Source: Pseudomonadota bacterium
GTDB taxonomy: Bacteria > Pseudomonadota > Alphaproteobacteria > Rhizobiales > Methyloligellaceae
Reading direction: 5' to 3'
Assembly (NCBI GenBank): GCA_022567275.1
Contig: JADFHH010000021.1
Span: 1-11,252 of the forward strand
Length of the DNA: 11,252 nucleotides
Below, one piece after another: positions 1 to 6,115 of the stretch. Numbering within the stretch: position 1 is the stretch's first letter; the number at the start of each line of letters is the position of its first letter. Both the position numbers and the translations under genes were made by a program. The notes under the pieces are model-generated. The model ran no database searches and had not been told where the DNA came from. It was given only the letters and a program-made list of their open reading frames with translations.

Positions 1-25
1 GCGGCCCGAGAAGGATCAGGTTCAT
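1..25 (-). CDS. adk: Adenylate kinase, N-terminal fragment (first 8 codons; runs off the window)
   Basis: Adenylate kinase interconverts ATP + AMP and 2 ADP in the cytoplasm. Only MNLILLGP is visible, which is the strand leading into the Walker A/P-loop (usually continuing PGAGKGT) at the start of the family. The identification rests on this match and on position: adk directly follows secY in the alphaproteobacterial spc cluster. The ATG at 25-23 overlaps the secY stop TGA at 24-22 as ATGA, so translation is probably coupled to secY. Upstream there is only a G-rich stretch and no clear AGGAG, which fits a coupled start. The rest of the gene lies beyond base 1. Confidence 0.88.
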
Positions 26-1356
26 CTGCGCCGGCCCCCGCGAAGTTTAGCCTTCTTGATTAGCCCTTCATATTGATGCGCGAGCAAATGACTCTGCACC
101 TGCGCCACGGTGTCCATGGTCACCGAGACTACGATAAGCAGCGCGGTGCCGCCAAAATAAAACGGAACCGCGGCATAGGAGATCAGAATCTCCGGAATAA
201 TACAGACAAACGCCAGATAGGCGGCGCCAACGACCGTGATCCGGGTGAGCACATAATCGATATATTCCGCCGTGCGCTCCCCAGGGCGAATGCCGGGGAT
301 GAAACCGCCATACTGTTTCAGATTATCCGCCGTATCCTTGGGATTGAACACGACCGCCGTGTAGAAGAAGGCGAAGAAGACGATCAGGCTTATATACATC
401 ATGAGATAGAGCGGTTGGCCGCGCCCTACCAGTGCGGTAATCGTGTTCAGCCATTCCGGTCCCTGCCCGGCTGAGAAATTCGCGAATGTGATCGGCAGCA
501 ACAGCAATGAAGAGGCAAAAATCGGCGGGATAACGCCAGCGGTGTTGAGTTTCAGCGGCAGATGCGAGGAATCGCCCTGGAACATGCGATTGCCCATCTG
601 GCGTTTTGGATATTGCACAATCAGACGCCGTTGTGCGCGCTCCATGAAAACGATGAAGGCGACAACGGCGATAGCCATCACAAAGATTCCAAGGATCAGC
701 GGCGTAGACAGGGCACCCTGCCGGCCGAGTTCGAAGGTGCCGGCGATAGCTGAGGGAAGTTCGGCCACGATACCGGAGAAAATAATCAGCGATATGCCAT
801 TGCCGATGCCGCGCGCGGTGATCTGTTCGCCAAGCCACATCAGGAAGACCGTGCCGCCGACCAGAGTAATAACGGTCGTCAGACGGAAAAACAGGCCGGG
901 GTCCGTGACCACATTGCCTGCCCCTTCAAGGCCCACGGCGATGCCATAGCCCTGAAGCGTGGCAAGCACGACGGTGCCATAGCGGGTGTATTGATTGATC
1001 TGCTTGCGCCCCTGCTCGCCCTCTTTCTTGAGTTGCTCAAGATGCGGCGAAACGGTGGTCAGAAGCTGAATGATAATCGACGCCGATATATACGGCATGA
1101 TATTGAGCGCGAAGATGGCCATACGCCCGATGGCGCCGCCGGCGAACATGTTGAACATGCCCAGGATGCCGGATTGGTTCTGACGGAAGATATCGGCAAG
1201 CGCCTGGGGGTCGATGCCGGGCAGCGGAATATAAGTTCCCAGCCGGTAGATCAGCAGCGCGCCAAGCGTGAACCATATCCGTTGCTTCAGCTCCGTCGCC
1301 TTTGAAAAGGCGGAGAAATTCAGATTTTGAGCCAGTTGTTCTGCGGCAGATGCCAT
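22..1356 (-). CDS. secY: Protein translocase channel subunit SecY
   Basis: SecY forms the protein-conducting channel of the inner membrane (SecYEG) and works with SecA and with translating ribosomes. The 444-aa product matches the usual length (E. coli 443). Ten hydrophobic segments can be placed at roughly residues 27-45, 81-101, 124-145, 158-177, 186-206, 219-238, 273-292, 316-337, 371-391 and 397-416. The plug region follows segment 1 (about 62-80). Cytosolic loop C4 (about 240-271) is basic, and loop C5 carries the conserved GIRPGERT, with Arg357 at the position important for SecA-driven export in E. coli. The tail ends in GGRRR. The ATG at 1356 has GGAG seven bases upstream. It lies 54 nt after rplO and overlaps adk by ATGA; no rpmJ (L36) gene sits between them, unlike E. 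coli. Confidence 0.99.
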   Translation of the reverse strand: MASAAEQLAQNLNFSAFSKATELKQRIWFTLGALLIYRLGTYIPLPGIDPQALADIFRQNQSGILGMFNMFAGGAIGRMAIFALNIMPYISASIIIQLLTTVSPHLEQLKKEGEQGRKQINQYTRYGTVVLATLQGYGIAVGLEGAGNVVTDPGLFFRLTTVITLVGGTVFLMWLGEQITARGIGNGISLIIFSGIVAELPSAIAGTFELGRQGALSTPLILGIFVMAIAVVAFIVFMERAQRRLIVQYPKRQMGNRMFQGDSSHLPLKLNTAGVIPPIFASSLLLLPITFANFSAGQGPEWLNTITALVGRGQPLYLMMYISLIVFFAFFYTAVVFNPKDTADNLKQYGGFIPGIRPGERTAEYIDYVLTRITVVGAAYLAFVCIIPEILISYAAVPFYFGGTALLIVVSVTMDTVAQVQSHLLAHQYEGLIKKAKLRGGRRR

Positions 1357-1410
1357 GTTCGCGCTCCAGCGGTATGCGGCGACTCAGGGGCGATGCCCTG
1401 TCAGCCTGGA

Positions 1411-2019
1411 TCAGGAGTCCTTTTTCGCGGTTGTGGAGGAAGATTTGGGCGATGTTTTGCCCGAAGTTTTATCCACGGGTTTATCTGGCGATTTTGCCTT
1501 CGCCGCGGGCCTGGTCTTCCCCTTGCTTGCCGACGGTTTGGGCTTGGCCTTGCGTTTTGGCATTGCGACAATCGAAACCGTACCGCCCGCCTTCTCTACC
1601 GCCTTGACCCCGCCTGCCGAGGCGCCGGTCACTTCAATCTTCAGTTTTGCTTTCAAGTCTCCCTGACCCAGCAAACGCACGCCATCCCTGGCGCGGCGAA
1701 TGATGCCCGCCGCCAATAATGCGTCAACCGTGACGGGTTTCTTCGCATCCAGCGTTTTCTTGTCAATTGCCGCTTGCAACCGGCCCACATTCACCTCGTT
1801 GAAGTCCTTGGCGAACAGATTATTGAAGCCGCGCTTGGGCAGGCGGCGATGGATCGGCATCTGCCCGCCCTCAAAGCCCTTGAGAGCGACGCCCGAGCGC
1901 GATTTCTGGCCCTTGTCCCCGCGCCCTGCTCTTGTGCCCTTGCCCGAACCCACGCCGCGTCCAACCCGTTTGCGGGTGCGCGTCGCGCCGGGATTATCTC
2001 TCAACTCATTCAGTCGCAT
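1411..2019 (-). CDS. rplO: 50S ribosomal protein L15 with long basic C-terminal tail
   Basis: L15 is a late-assembling large-subunit protein that binds 23S rRNA. The N-terminus (MRLNELRDNPGATR, then the Gly/Arg/Lys-rich KRVGRGVGSGKG stretch) and GFEGGQMPIHRRLPKRGF (about 48-65) are diagnostic. The conserved fold ends near residue 153 (TVSIVAM). Residues 154-202 are a low-complexity Lys/Ser/Ala/Thr/Pro tail with about 14 lysines, making the protein 202 aa against about 144 in E. coli. The start is the ATG at 2019, preceded by TAGGA with a spacer of about 8 nt. A longer in-frame reading upstream would overlap rpmD and adds ten non-conserved residues. It begins 10 nt after the rpmD stop and is followed 54 nt later by secY. 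The tail is in frame with no sign of frameshift and ends in TGA. Confidence 0.98.
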   Translation of the reverse strand: MRLNELRDNPGATRTRKRVGRGVGSGKGTRAGRGDKGQKSRSGVALKGFEGGQMPIHRRLPKRGFNNLFAKDFNEVNVGRLQAAIDKKTLDAKKPVTVDALLAAGIIRRARDGVRLLGQGDLKAKLKIEVTGASAGGVKAVEKAGGTVSIVAMPKRKAKPKPSASKGKTRPAAKAKSPDKPVDKTSGKTSPKSSSTTAKKDS

Positions 2020-2029
2020 AACGAAATTC

Positions 2030-2233
2030 CTAAGCAGAGTCTTCAACAACGCGGACCATGTGCTGGACCTTGCGGATCATGCCGCGCACTTGAGGGGTGT
2101 CGGCCAGAGTGCGCCGCCGCCCGATCTTGTTTAAACCCAGACCGGCAAGCGTTGCGCGCTGATCCTTGGGCCGGCGGATCGGACTTGCGGTTTGTTCGAC
2201 GGTCACGGTCTTGCCCGTATTCTTTTCAGCCAT
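2030..2233 (-). CDS. rpmD: 50S ribosomal protein L30
   Basis: L30 is a small large-subunit protein that binds 23S rRNA. The 67-aa product carries the family core SPIRRPKDQRATLAGLGLNK, then DTPQVRGMI and KVQHMVRVVE. The N-terminus (MAEKNTGKTVTVEQTA) is a few residues longer than the E. coli form. An in-frame TTG at 2239 would add two residues, but it lies only 2 nt from the AGGA, whereas the ATG at 2233 has a normal 8-nt spacer and is preferred. The gene sits between rpsE (37 nt upstream) and rplO (10 nt downstream), the standard spc order. Confidence 0.97.
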   Translation of the reverse strand: MAEKNTGKTVTVEQTASPIRRPKDQRATLAGLGLNKIGRRRTLADTPQVRGMIRKVQHMVRVVEDSA

Positions 2234-2241
2234 TACCAAGG

Positions 2242-2247
2242 TCCTTT
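2242..2247 (-). promoter_or_regulatory. Ribosome binding site that fixes the rpmD start
   Basis: AAAGGA on the coding strand lies 8 nt before the ATG at 2233 but only 2 nt before the alternative TTG at 2239. This spacing favours the ATG. Confidence 0.75.
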
Positions 2248-2270
2248 ATGTCTGTTTCGCCCAGCGCCGC

Positions 2271-2858
2271 CTAGACGTCGGCGGCAGCCTGTGGAGAGTC
2301 AATACCGTCGCGGCGCCGGGCAACGATCTCGCTTGCCTTTTTGCCGCGCCGCGCGGCGACGCCACGCGGACTGTCCTGGTGCTTCAGGGCCGCAAAAGCC
2401 GCCCGCACCATATTGTAAGGGTTGGAACTGCCAATCGATTTCGCCACAACGTCCTGCAAGCCAAGCATCTCGAATACGGCACGGACCGGGCCGCCGGCAA
2501 TGATGCCCGTGCCTGGAGGTGCTGCCCGCAAGACAATGTGGCCGGCGCCATGACGCCCCGTTACATCGTGATGCAGCGTGCGGCCTTCGCGCAACGGCAC
2601 GCGAATAAGATTGCGCTTGGCGGCTTCGGCGGCCTTGCGAATGGCCTCTGGCACCTCACGGGCCTTGCCATGACCATAGCCGACCCGGCCTTTCTGATCG
2701 CCGACGACCACCAGCGCGGCAAACCCGAACCGGCGGCCGCCTTTAACGACCTTGGCGACGCGGTTGATATGCACGAGCTTATCGGCGAATTCACTGTCGC
2801 GCTCTTCGCGATCGCGGCCATGCTGGCGTCCGCGTGATTGTCCCGGCCTGCGTCCCAC
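2271..2858 (-). CDS. rpsE: 30S ribosomal protein S5 (GTG start)
   Basis: S5 is a small-subunit protein near the mRNA entry channel and the decoding centre, involved in fidelity. The 195-aa protein has the double-stranded-RNA-binding N-domain (about 24-87) with VKGGRRFGFAALVVVGD and GYGHGKAREVPEAIRKA, and the C-domain with GTGIIAGGPVRAV and SSNPYNMVRA (about 116-153). An Arg-rich N-terminal extension (1-21) and a C-terminal extension beyond about residue 175 make it longer than the E. coli protein, as seen in alphaproteobacterial S5. The start is GTG at 2858; AAGGAG lies 7 nt upstream and no in-frame ATG precedes the conserved domain. It lies 31 nt after rplR, behind an AT-rich spacer. Confidence 0.98.
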   Translation of the reverse strand: MGRRPGQSRGRQHGRDREERDSEFADKLVHINRVAKVVKGGRRFGFAALVVVGDQKGRVGYGHGKAREVPEAIRKAAEAAKRNLIRVPLREGRTLHHDVTGRHGAGHIVLRAAPPGTGIIAGGPVRAVFEMLGLQDVVAKSIGSSNPYNMVRAAFAALKHQDSPRGVAARRGKKASEIVARRRDGIDSPQAAADV

Positions 2859-2865
2859 TGTTGCA

Positions 2866-2871
2866 CTCCTT
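2866..2871 (-). promoter_or_regulatory. Strong ribosome binding site for the rpsE GTG start
   Basis: AAGGAG on the coding strand, 7 nt before the GTG at 2858. It decides the start because no usable in-frame ATG precedes the conserved S5 fold. Confidence 0.8.
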
Positions 2872-2884
2872 ATCTTCTCGATAC

Positions 2885-2918
2885 AAAAATTAAAATTTCA
2901 GCCCGCCCTCACGGGCGG
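2885..2918 (-). other. GC-rich hairpin and AT-rich run at the rplR 3' end (possible weak attenuator)
   Basis: On the coding strand CCGCCC (2918-2913) pairs with GGGCGG (2908-2903) around a GTGA loop, a GNRA-type tetraloop. After seven bases (GCTGAAA) comes TTTTAATTTTT (2895-2885), which spans the rplR stop. The stem is inside the last codons of rplR. The U-rich tract is too far from the stem for a textbook intrinsic terminator and rpsE follows at once, so any termination would be partial. It could also simply reflect the coding sequence followed by an unstructured leader for rpsE. Confidence 0.3.
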
Positions 2919-3252
2919 CATCCGCCAGGGCCTTGACCCTGCCGTGGTAGAGATATCCGCCACGGTCGAAAACCACAGTCTTGATCCCGGCCTTGACCGC
3001 GCGTTCCGCGACCAGTTTGCCAACGCTCTGTGCCGCGTTCACATCGCAGCCCTTGGGCAATGATTTGCGCAATTCCTTATCGAGACTCGAGGCTGATGCA
3101 ATCGTCTTTCCATCTTTGTCATCAATTACTTGCGCGTATATGTTCTTGGAAGAACGGAATACGGAAAGCCGTAGCCGCCCCCTCGCCGCACGGCGCAACG
3201 CCCGTCTCACGCGGTTCGTACGGCGATCAAATCTTTTCTTGTCAGCGCTCAT
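2890..3252 (-). CDS. rplR: 50S ribosomal protein L18
   Basis: L18 binds 5S rRNA together with L5 and helps place the 5S particle in the central protuberance. The 120-aa product has the basic N-terminus (KKRFDRRTNRVRRALRR), RLRLSVFRSSKNIYAQVIDD (about 27-46), then ASASSLDKELRKSL and the C-terminal VVFDRGGYLYHGRVKALADAAREGGLKF, all typical of the family. The ATG at 3252 has GGAG about 9 nt upstream. It starts 14 nt after the rplF stop and precedes rpsE by 31 nt. The last codons form a GC-rich hairpin that is listed separately. Confidence 0.98.
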   Translation of the reverse strand: MSADKKRFDRRTNRVRRALRRAARGRLRLSVFRSSKNIYAQVIDDKDGKTIASASSLDKELRKSLPKGCDVNAAQSVGKLVAERAVKAGIKTVVFDRGGYLYHGRVKALADAAREGGLKF

Positions 3253-3266
3253 TCGGAAAAGCTCCG

Positions 3267-3800
3267 CTACTTCTTCTTGCCTTCCTTACGGAAGACATAT
3301 TCACCCCTGTACCGGATGCCCTTGCCTTTGTATGGCTCCGGCGGACGGAACTGGCGTATTTCGGCCGCGACCTGACCAACTTTTTGTTTGTCGATGCCGG
3401 ACACGATGATTTGCGTTAGCGATGGACATTTCACTTCGATGCCATCGGCAATGGGATAAACCACATCGTGGCTGAATCCGAGTTGCAGCTGCAAATTCTT
3501 GCCCTGCATCTGAGCGCGATAGCCAACGCCGTTAATCTCAAGAGTTTTCTCAAAGCCTTCGGTAACACCTTCCACCAGGTTTGCAACCAGCGTACGCGAC
3601 ATGCCCCACATGGAGCGCGCACGCTTGGTGTCATCACGCGCAGCGATCTTGATGCCGTCATCCGTCATTTGTGCTTCAACATCATCAATCAGCACGACGG
3701 ACAGCTCGCCCTTCGGGCCCTTGACGCGAACCAGTTGCCCGTCAATCGATGCCGTGACGCTGTCAGGCACCAAGACCGTTTTTAATCCAGTCCGAGACAT
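3267..3800 (-). CDS. rplF: 50S ribosomal protein L6
   Basis: L6 lies on the large subunit near the sarcin-ricin loop and the factor-binding site. The protein is 177 aa, the normal length. Two tandem copies of the L6 fold are recognisable: the first carries VRVKGPKGELS (about 24-34) and SMWGMSRTLVANLVEGVTEGFEKTLEINGVGYRAQ; the second ends in the highly conserved RPPEPYKGKGIRY (about 152-164), followed by GEYVFRKEGKKK. The ATG at 3800 has GGAAGG 8 nt upstream. It lies 42 nt after rpsH and 14 nt before rplR. Confidence 0.99.
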   Translation of the reverse strand: MSRTGLKTVLVPDSVTASIDGQLVRVKGPKGELSVVLIDDVEAQMTDDGIKIAARDDTKRARSMWGMSRTLVANLVEGVTEGFEKTLEINGVGYRAQMQGKNLQLQLGFSHDVVYPIADGIEVKCPSLTQIIVSGIDKQKVGQVAAEIRQFRPPEPYKGKGIRYRGEYVFRKEGKKK

Positions 3801-3842
3801 AGCCTTAACCTTCCGCTTCTCCCAAGCGTCCGCACGTCGCGA

Positions 3843-4241
3843 TTAAAATACGCTGCACAAAACCTCGCCGCCGACATTCTCCACACGCGCCCTGGCGTCC
3901 GACATGACGCCCTTGGACGTGGACAAAATCGAGACTCCCAACCCGTTCGCCACGGTCGGCAAATCCCGCACGGACGAATAGACACGCCGCCCGGGTTTGG
4001 ACACGCGCTGCAATTTCCTGATGACCGGCTGCCCATCGTAATATTTCAGCTCGATCTCCAATTCGGATTTGCCGCCGTCATAATCGACCCGGGCATAGCC
4101 GCGGATAAAACCCTCTTCCTGAAGCACATCCAGCACGCACGCCCTGAGCCTCGAAGCCGGCGTCGCGACCTTGGTTTTACTCCGCATCTGGGCGTTGCGA
4201 ATTCGGGTCAGCATATCTCCAAGTGGGTCTGTCATCGTCAT
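3843..4241 (-). CDS. rpsH: 30S ribosomal protein S8
   Basis: S8 binds helix 21 of 16S rRNA and is a primary assembly protein; in E. coli it also represses the spc operon by binding its mRNA. The 132-aa product shows TDPLGDMLTRIRNAQ at the N-terminus and the C-terminal RNA-binding part with VANGLGVSILSTSKGVMSDARAR and GGEVLCSVF. Two in-frame ATGs are possible, at 4241 and 4235. GGAG lies 11 nt before the first and 17 nt before the second, so 4241 (MTMTDPL) is chosen and gives the usual length. It starts 14 nt after rpsN and is followed by rplF after 42 nt. Confidence 0.98.
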   Translation of the reverse strand: MTMTDPLGDMLTRIRNAQMRSKTKVATPASRLRACVLDVLQEEGFIRGYARVDYDGGKSELEIELKYYDGQPVIRKLQRVSKPGRRVYSSVRDLPTVANGLGVSILSTSKGVMSDARARVENVGGEVLCSVF

Positions 4242-4255
4242 TTGACTTTTTTCTC

Positions 4256-4561
4256 CTACCAGCTCGACTTGACCATACCCGGGATCAGCCCCTGGTTCGC
4301 CAGTTCTCGCAACGACACACGCGACATTTTGAGCTTGCGGTAAAAAGCCCGTGGCCGCCCGGTTACATCGCAACGATTGCGAATGCGCACCGGCGCGGAA
4401 TTGCGCGGCAGCTCGGCCAGTTTCAGGCGCGCCGCGAAACGCTCCTCGGCCGGAAGGCTGCGGTCATTTCCAATTGCTTTCAAACGGGCGCGCCGGCCGG
4501 CATATTTAATCGCCAGGCGGCGCCGTTTGTTATTGCGCTCGATAGCACTTGTCTTCGCCAT
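4256..4561 (-). CDS. rpsN: 30S ribosomal protein S14, long zinc-free type
   Basis: S14 is a late-binding protein of the 30S head. The product is 101 aa, the length of the zinc-independent form. The C-terminal half carries RNRCDVTGRPRAFYRKLKMSR and SLRELANQGLIPGMVKSSW. Only a single cysteine (Cys64) is present where zinc-binding S14 proteins have two CxxC pairs, so this form does not use zinc. The ATG at 4561 has AAGGAG with an 8-nt spacer. The gene follows rplE by 25 nt and precedes rpsH by 14 nt. Confidence 0.99.
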   Translation of the reverse strand: MAKTSAIERNNKRRRLAIKYAGRRARLKAIGNDRSLPAEERFAARLKLAELPRNSAPVRIRNRCDVTGRPRAFYRKLKMSRVSLRELANQGLIPGMVKSSW

Positions 4562-4586
4562 TGCTTGCTCTCCTTGTTCCCGAACC

Positions 4587-5141
4587 CTAGTCCGGGAACG
4601 GAAAATTGAACCCTTTGAGAAGCGATCTCGCCTCTTTATCATTTGGCGCCGTCGTGCACACGACCACATCCATGCCCCAGATATCGGACACCTTGTCATA
4701 ATCGATCTCCGGGAACACGATGTGCTCCTTGATGCCGAGTGCATAATTGCCGCGCCCATCGAAACTCTTTGGACTCAAGCCGCGGAAATCGCGTACGCGC
4801 GGAAGCGCTATGGTCACCAGCCGGTCGATAAATTCGTACATCTTGTCCTTGCGCAACGTGACCTTGACGCCAATCGGCATGCCCTCGCGCAGCTTGTATG
4901 TGGCGATCGACTTGCGCGCCTTCACGATCACCGGCTTCTGACCGGCAATCAAAGCCAGATCGTGCGCGGCGGCGTGGACTTTTTTGGCATCAGCGACCCC
5001 CTCGCCAATGCCCATATTGAGGACCACTTTTGACAGGCGCGGGATCTGCATCGGGTTGGAATAACCGAATTCCTTGGCCAGCTCATCGCGCAGCTCTTGG
5101 GTATATTGTTTTTTCAGGCGTGGAATATAGGCGTCAGGCAT
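4587..5141 (-). CDS. rplE: 50S ribosomal protein L5
   Basis: L5 binds 5S rRNA with L18 and contacts the P-site tRNA from the central protuberance. The 184-aa product has IPRLSKVVLNMGIGE (about 33-47), ALIAGQKPVIVKARKSIATYKLREGMPIGVKVTLR (about 63-97), the FRGLSPKSFDGRGNYALGIKEHIVFPEI core, and ends LLKGFNFPFPD. The start ATG at 5141 lies inside the 3' end of rplX (8-nt overlap, different frame). It has the longest Shine-Dalgarno match seen here, GGAGGTGATC, with 6 nt between GGAGG and ATG-side spacing as listed below. In E. coli the S8 repressor site lies at this junction; here the overlap leaves no intergenic room for that layout. Confidence 0.99.
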   Translation of the reverse strand: MPDAYIPRLKKQYTQELRDELAKEFGYSNPMQIPRLSKVVLNMGIGEGVADAKKVHAAAHDLALIAGQKPVIVKARKSIATYKLREGMPIGVKVTLRKDKMYEFIDRLVTIALPRVRDFRGLSPKSFDGRGNYALGIKEHIVFPEIDYDKVSDIWGMDVVVCTTAPNDKEARSLLKGFNFPFPD

Positions 5142-5454
5142 CGATCACCTCCCCGGAACGCCTGGCGAAGCGAACCTTTCTGCCATCCTTGAGAATCTTG
5201 AAGCCAACGCGGGTCGGCTTGCCGTCTTTGGGGTCCTCCAGCGCCAGGTTGGAAATATGCACCGGCGCCTCGCGGCTGATAATGCCGCCTGACTGCTGCT
5301 GCGTCTGGCGCTGGTGGCGCTTGATCATATTCACACCCTGCACCAGGGCGCGGTTTTCAGCCGGCATGACTTTCAGCACTTCCCCGCCCTTGCCCTTGTC
5401 CTTACCGGCGAGAAGCAGGACATGGTCGCCCTTCCTGATCTTGAGTTTCGCCAT
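5134..5454 (-). CDS. rplX: 50S ribosomal protein L24
   Basis: L24 is an early assembly-initiating protein that binds the 5' end of 23S rRNA near the exit tunnel. The 106-aa product has a KOW motif at the N-terminus (about 7-34: RKGDHVLLLAGKDKGKGGEVLKV), then VQGVNMIKRHQR and the GGIISREAPVHISNLAL stretch typical of the family. The ATG at 5454 follows the rplN stop by only 2 nt; GGAGG lies 10 nt upstream, inside the end of rplN. Its own stop is inside rplE (8-nt overlap), so rplN, rplX and rplE are likely translationally coupled. Confidence 0.99.
   Translation of the reverse strand: MAKLKIRKGDHVLLLAGKDKGKGGEVLKVMPAENRALVQGVNMIKRHQRQTQQQSGGIISREAPVHISNLALEDPKDGKPTRVGFKILKDGRKVRFARRSGEVIDA
5143..5152 (-). 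promoter_or_regulatory. Extended Shine-Dalgarno of rplE
   Basis: GGAGGTGATC on the coding strand, ten bases matching the complement of the usual 16S rRNA 3' end (GATCACCTCC). GGAGG is 6 nt from the rplE ATG at 5141. It lies within the rplX coding region. It is the strongest ribosome binding site in the window and could load rplE independently of rplX. Confidence 0.8.
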
Positions 5455-5456
5455 GG

Positions 5457-5825
5457 TTACAGAACCTCCGGCGCGAGCGACACGATCTTCATGTGCTTCC
5501 TGACGCGCAATTCGCGCGTTACGGGGCCAAAAATGCGTGTGCCGATGGGCTCGCCCTGAGGATTGATCAGCACCGCGGCATTGCGGTCGAAGCGGATTAG
5601 AGAGCCATCGGCACGGCGCACGCCCTTGGCGGTCCGCACCACGACCGCGCGCATCACTTCACCCTTCTTGACGCGGCCGCGCGGGATCGCCTCTTTCACG
5701 GAGACGACAATGATATCTCCGACGGAGGCATATTTGCGCTTTGACCCGCCCAGCACCTTGATGCACTGCACGCGGCGGGCGCCGGAATTATCGGCGACAT
5801 CGAGATTGGTCTGCATCTGTATCAT
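5457..5825 (-). CDS. rplN: 50S ribosomal protein L14
   Basis: L14 sits at the subunit interface, contacts 16S rRNA in bridge B8 and is the target of the silencing factor RsfS. The 122-aa product has the standard length and sequence: MIQMQTNLDVADNSGARRVQCIKVLGG at the N-terminus, then GDIIVVSVKEAIPRG and KKGEVMRAVVVRT, ending ELRVRKHMKIVSLAPEVL. The ATG at 5825 has AGGG 8 nt upstream. In E. coli rplN is the first gene of the spc operon with its own promoter; here it is only 52 nt from rpsQ and no convincing promoter is visible, so readthrough from the S10 genes is inferred. Confidence 0.99.
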   Translation of the reverse strand: MIQMQTNLDVADNSGARRVQCIKVLGGSKRKYASVGDIIVVSVKEAIPRGRVKKGEVMRAVVVRTAKGVRRADGSLIRFDRNAAVLINPQGEPIGTRIFGPVTRELRVRKHMKIVSLAPEVL

Positions 5826-5877
5826 GGCAATTGCCCTTTATTCCTCTGGCATTACGCCAGCAATTCTTCGTCCGAAG
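5826..5877 (-). other. rpsQ-rplN spacer with stacked inverted repeats (S10/spc boundary)
   Basis: The 52-nt gap contains three short perfect inverted repeats: CTTCG-GA-CGAAG (5877-5866) directly after the rpsQ stop, CTGGC-GTAAT-GCCAG (5860-5846), and the palindrome GGCAATTGCC (5835-5826) directly before the rplN ATG. The middle one is a 5-bp stem with a five-base loop. No U-run follows, so these are not intrinsic terminators. They may shape the leader of rplN, or be an RNA-processing or repressor site; this is inference only. Confidence 0.35.
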
Positions 5878-6108
5878 TTAGCCCGTCACCAGCGTCCAGC
5901 ACTTGTTCTTTGAAATCGGCGGGCATTCCTGAATGCGCACCTTATCGCCGATCTTCGCCGCATTCGTTGCGTCATGGGCGTGGTATTTCTTGCTCCGCCG
6001 CACCGTCTTTTTGTACAGCGGATGGGTGAAACGCCGCTCGACCCGTACGACGATGGTCTTGTCGTTCGCGTCGCTCACGACAACGCCCTGTAAAATTCTC
6101 TTTGGCAT
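5878..6108 (-). CDS. rpsQ: 30S ribosomal protein S17
   Basis: S17 is a primary 16S rRNA-binding protein with an OB fold, needed early in 30S assembly. The 76-aa product shows LQGVVVSDANDKTIVVRVERRFTHPLYKKTVRRSKKYHAHD and then GDKVRIQECPPISKNKCWTLV, the usual family motifs. The ATG at 6108 has AGGA about 10 nt upstream, overlapping the end of rpmC, whose stop lies 7 nt before the start. It is the last gene of the S10 set and is followed by a 52-nt spacer with inverted repeats before rplN. Confidence 0.98.
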   Translation of the reverse strand: MPKRILQGVVVSDANDKTIVVRVERRFTHPLYKKTVRRSKKYHAHDATNAAKIGDKVRIQECPPISKNKCWTLVTG

Positions 6109-6115
6109 GGGCCCG

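Noticed and set aside
1357..1410. Imperfect hairpin (CAGGG / CCCTG) in the rplO-secY gap as a terminator or secY leader element
   Set aside because: The stem is five base pairs with mismatched flanks and no following T-run. I see no promoter for secY in the 54 nt either.
2020..2049. Upstream in-frame extension of rplO (ten extra residues)
   Set aside because: It would overlap the end of rpmD, lacks a binding site and is not conserved; the ATG at 2019 has TAGGA at normal spacing and matches the L15 N-terminus.
4377..5033. Long plus-strand open frame opposite rpsN and rplE (218 aa)
   Set aside because: It lies antisense to two well-recognised ribosomal genes, shows no family motif, and is the type of open frame expected opposite GC-rich coding sequence. 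The same applies to 2166-2837, 443-949, 1774-2274 and other plus-strand frames.
5835..5863. Possible spc promoter before rplN: TTGCTG, 17 nt, TAAAGG on the coding strand
   Set aside because: The -35 and spacing are acceptable, but the -10 matches TATAAT poorly (TAAAGG) and overlaps the ribosome binding site. Not enough to call a promoter.
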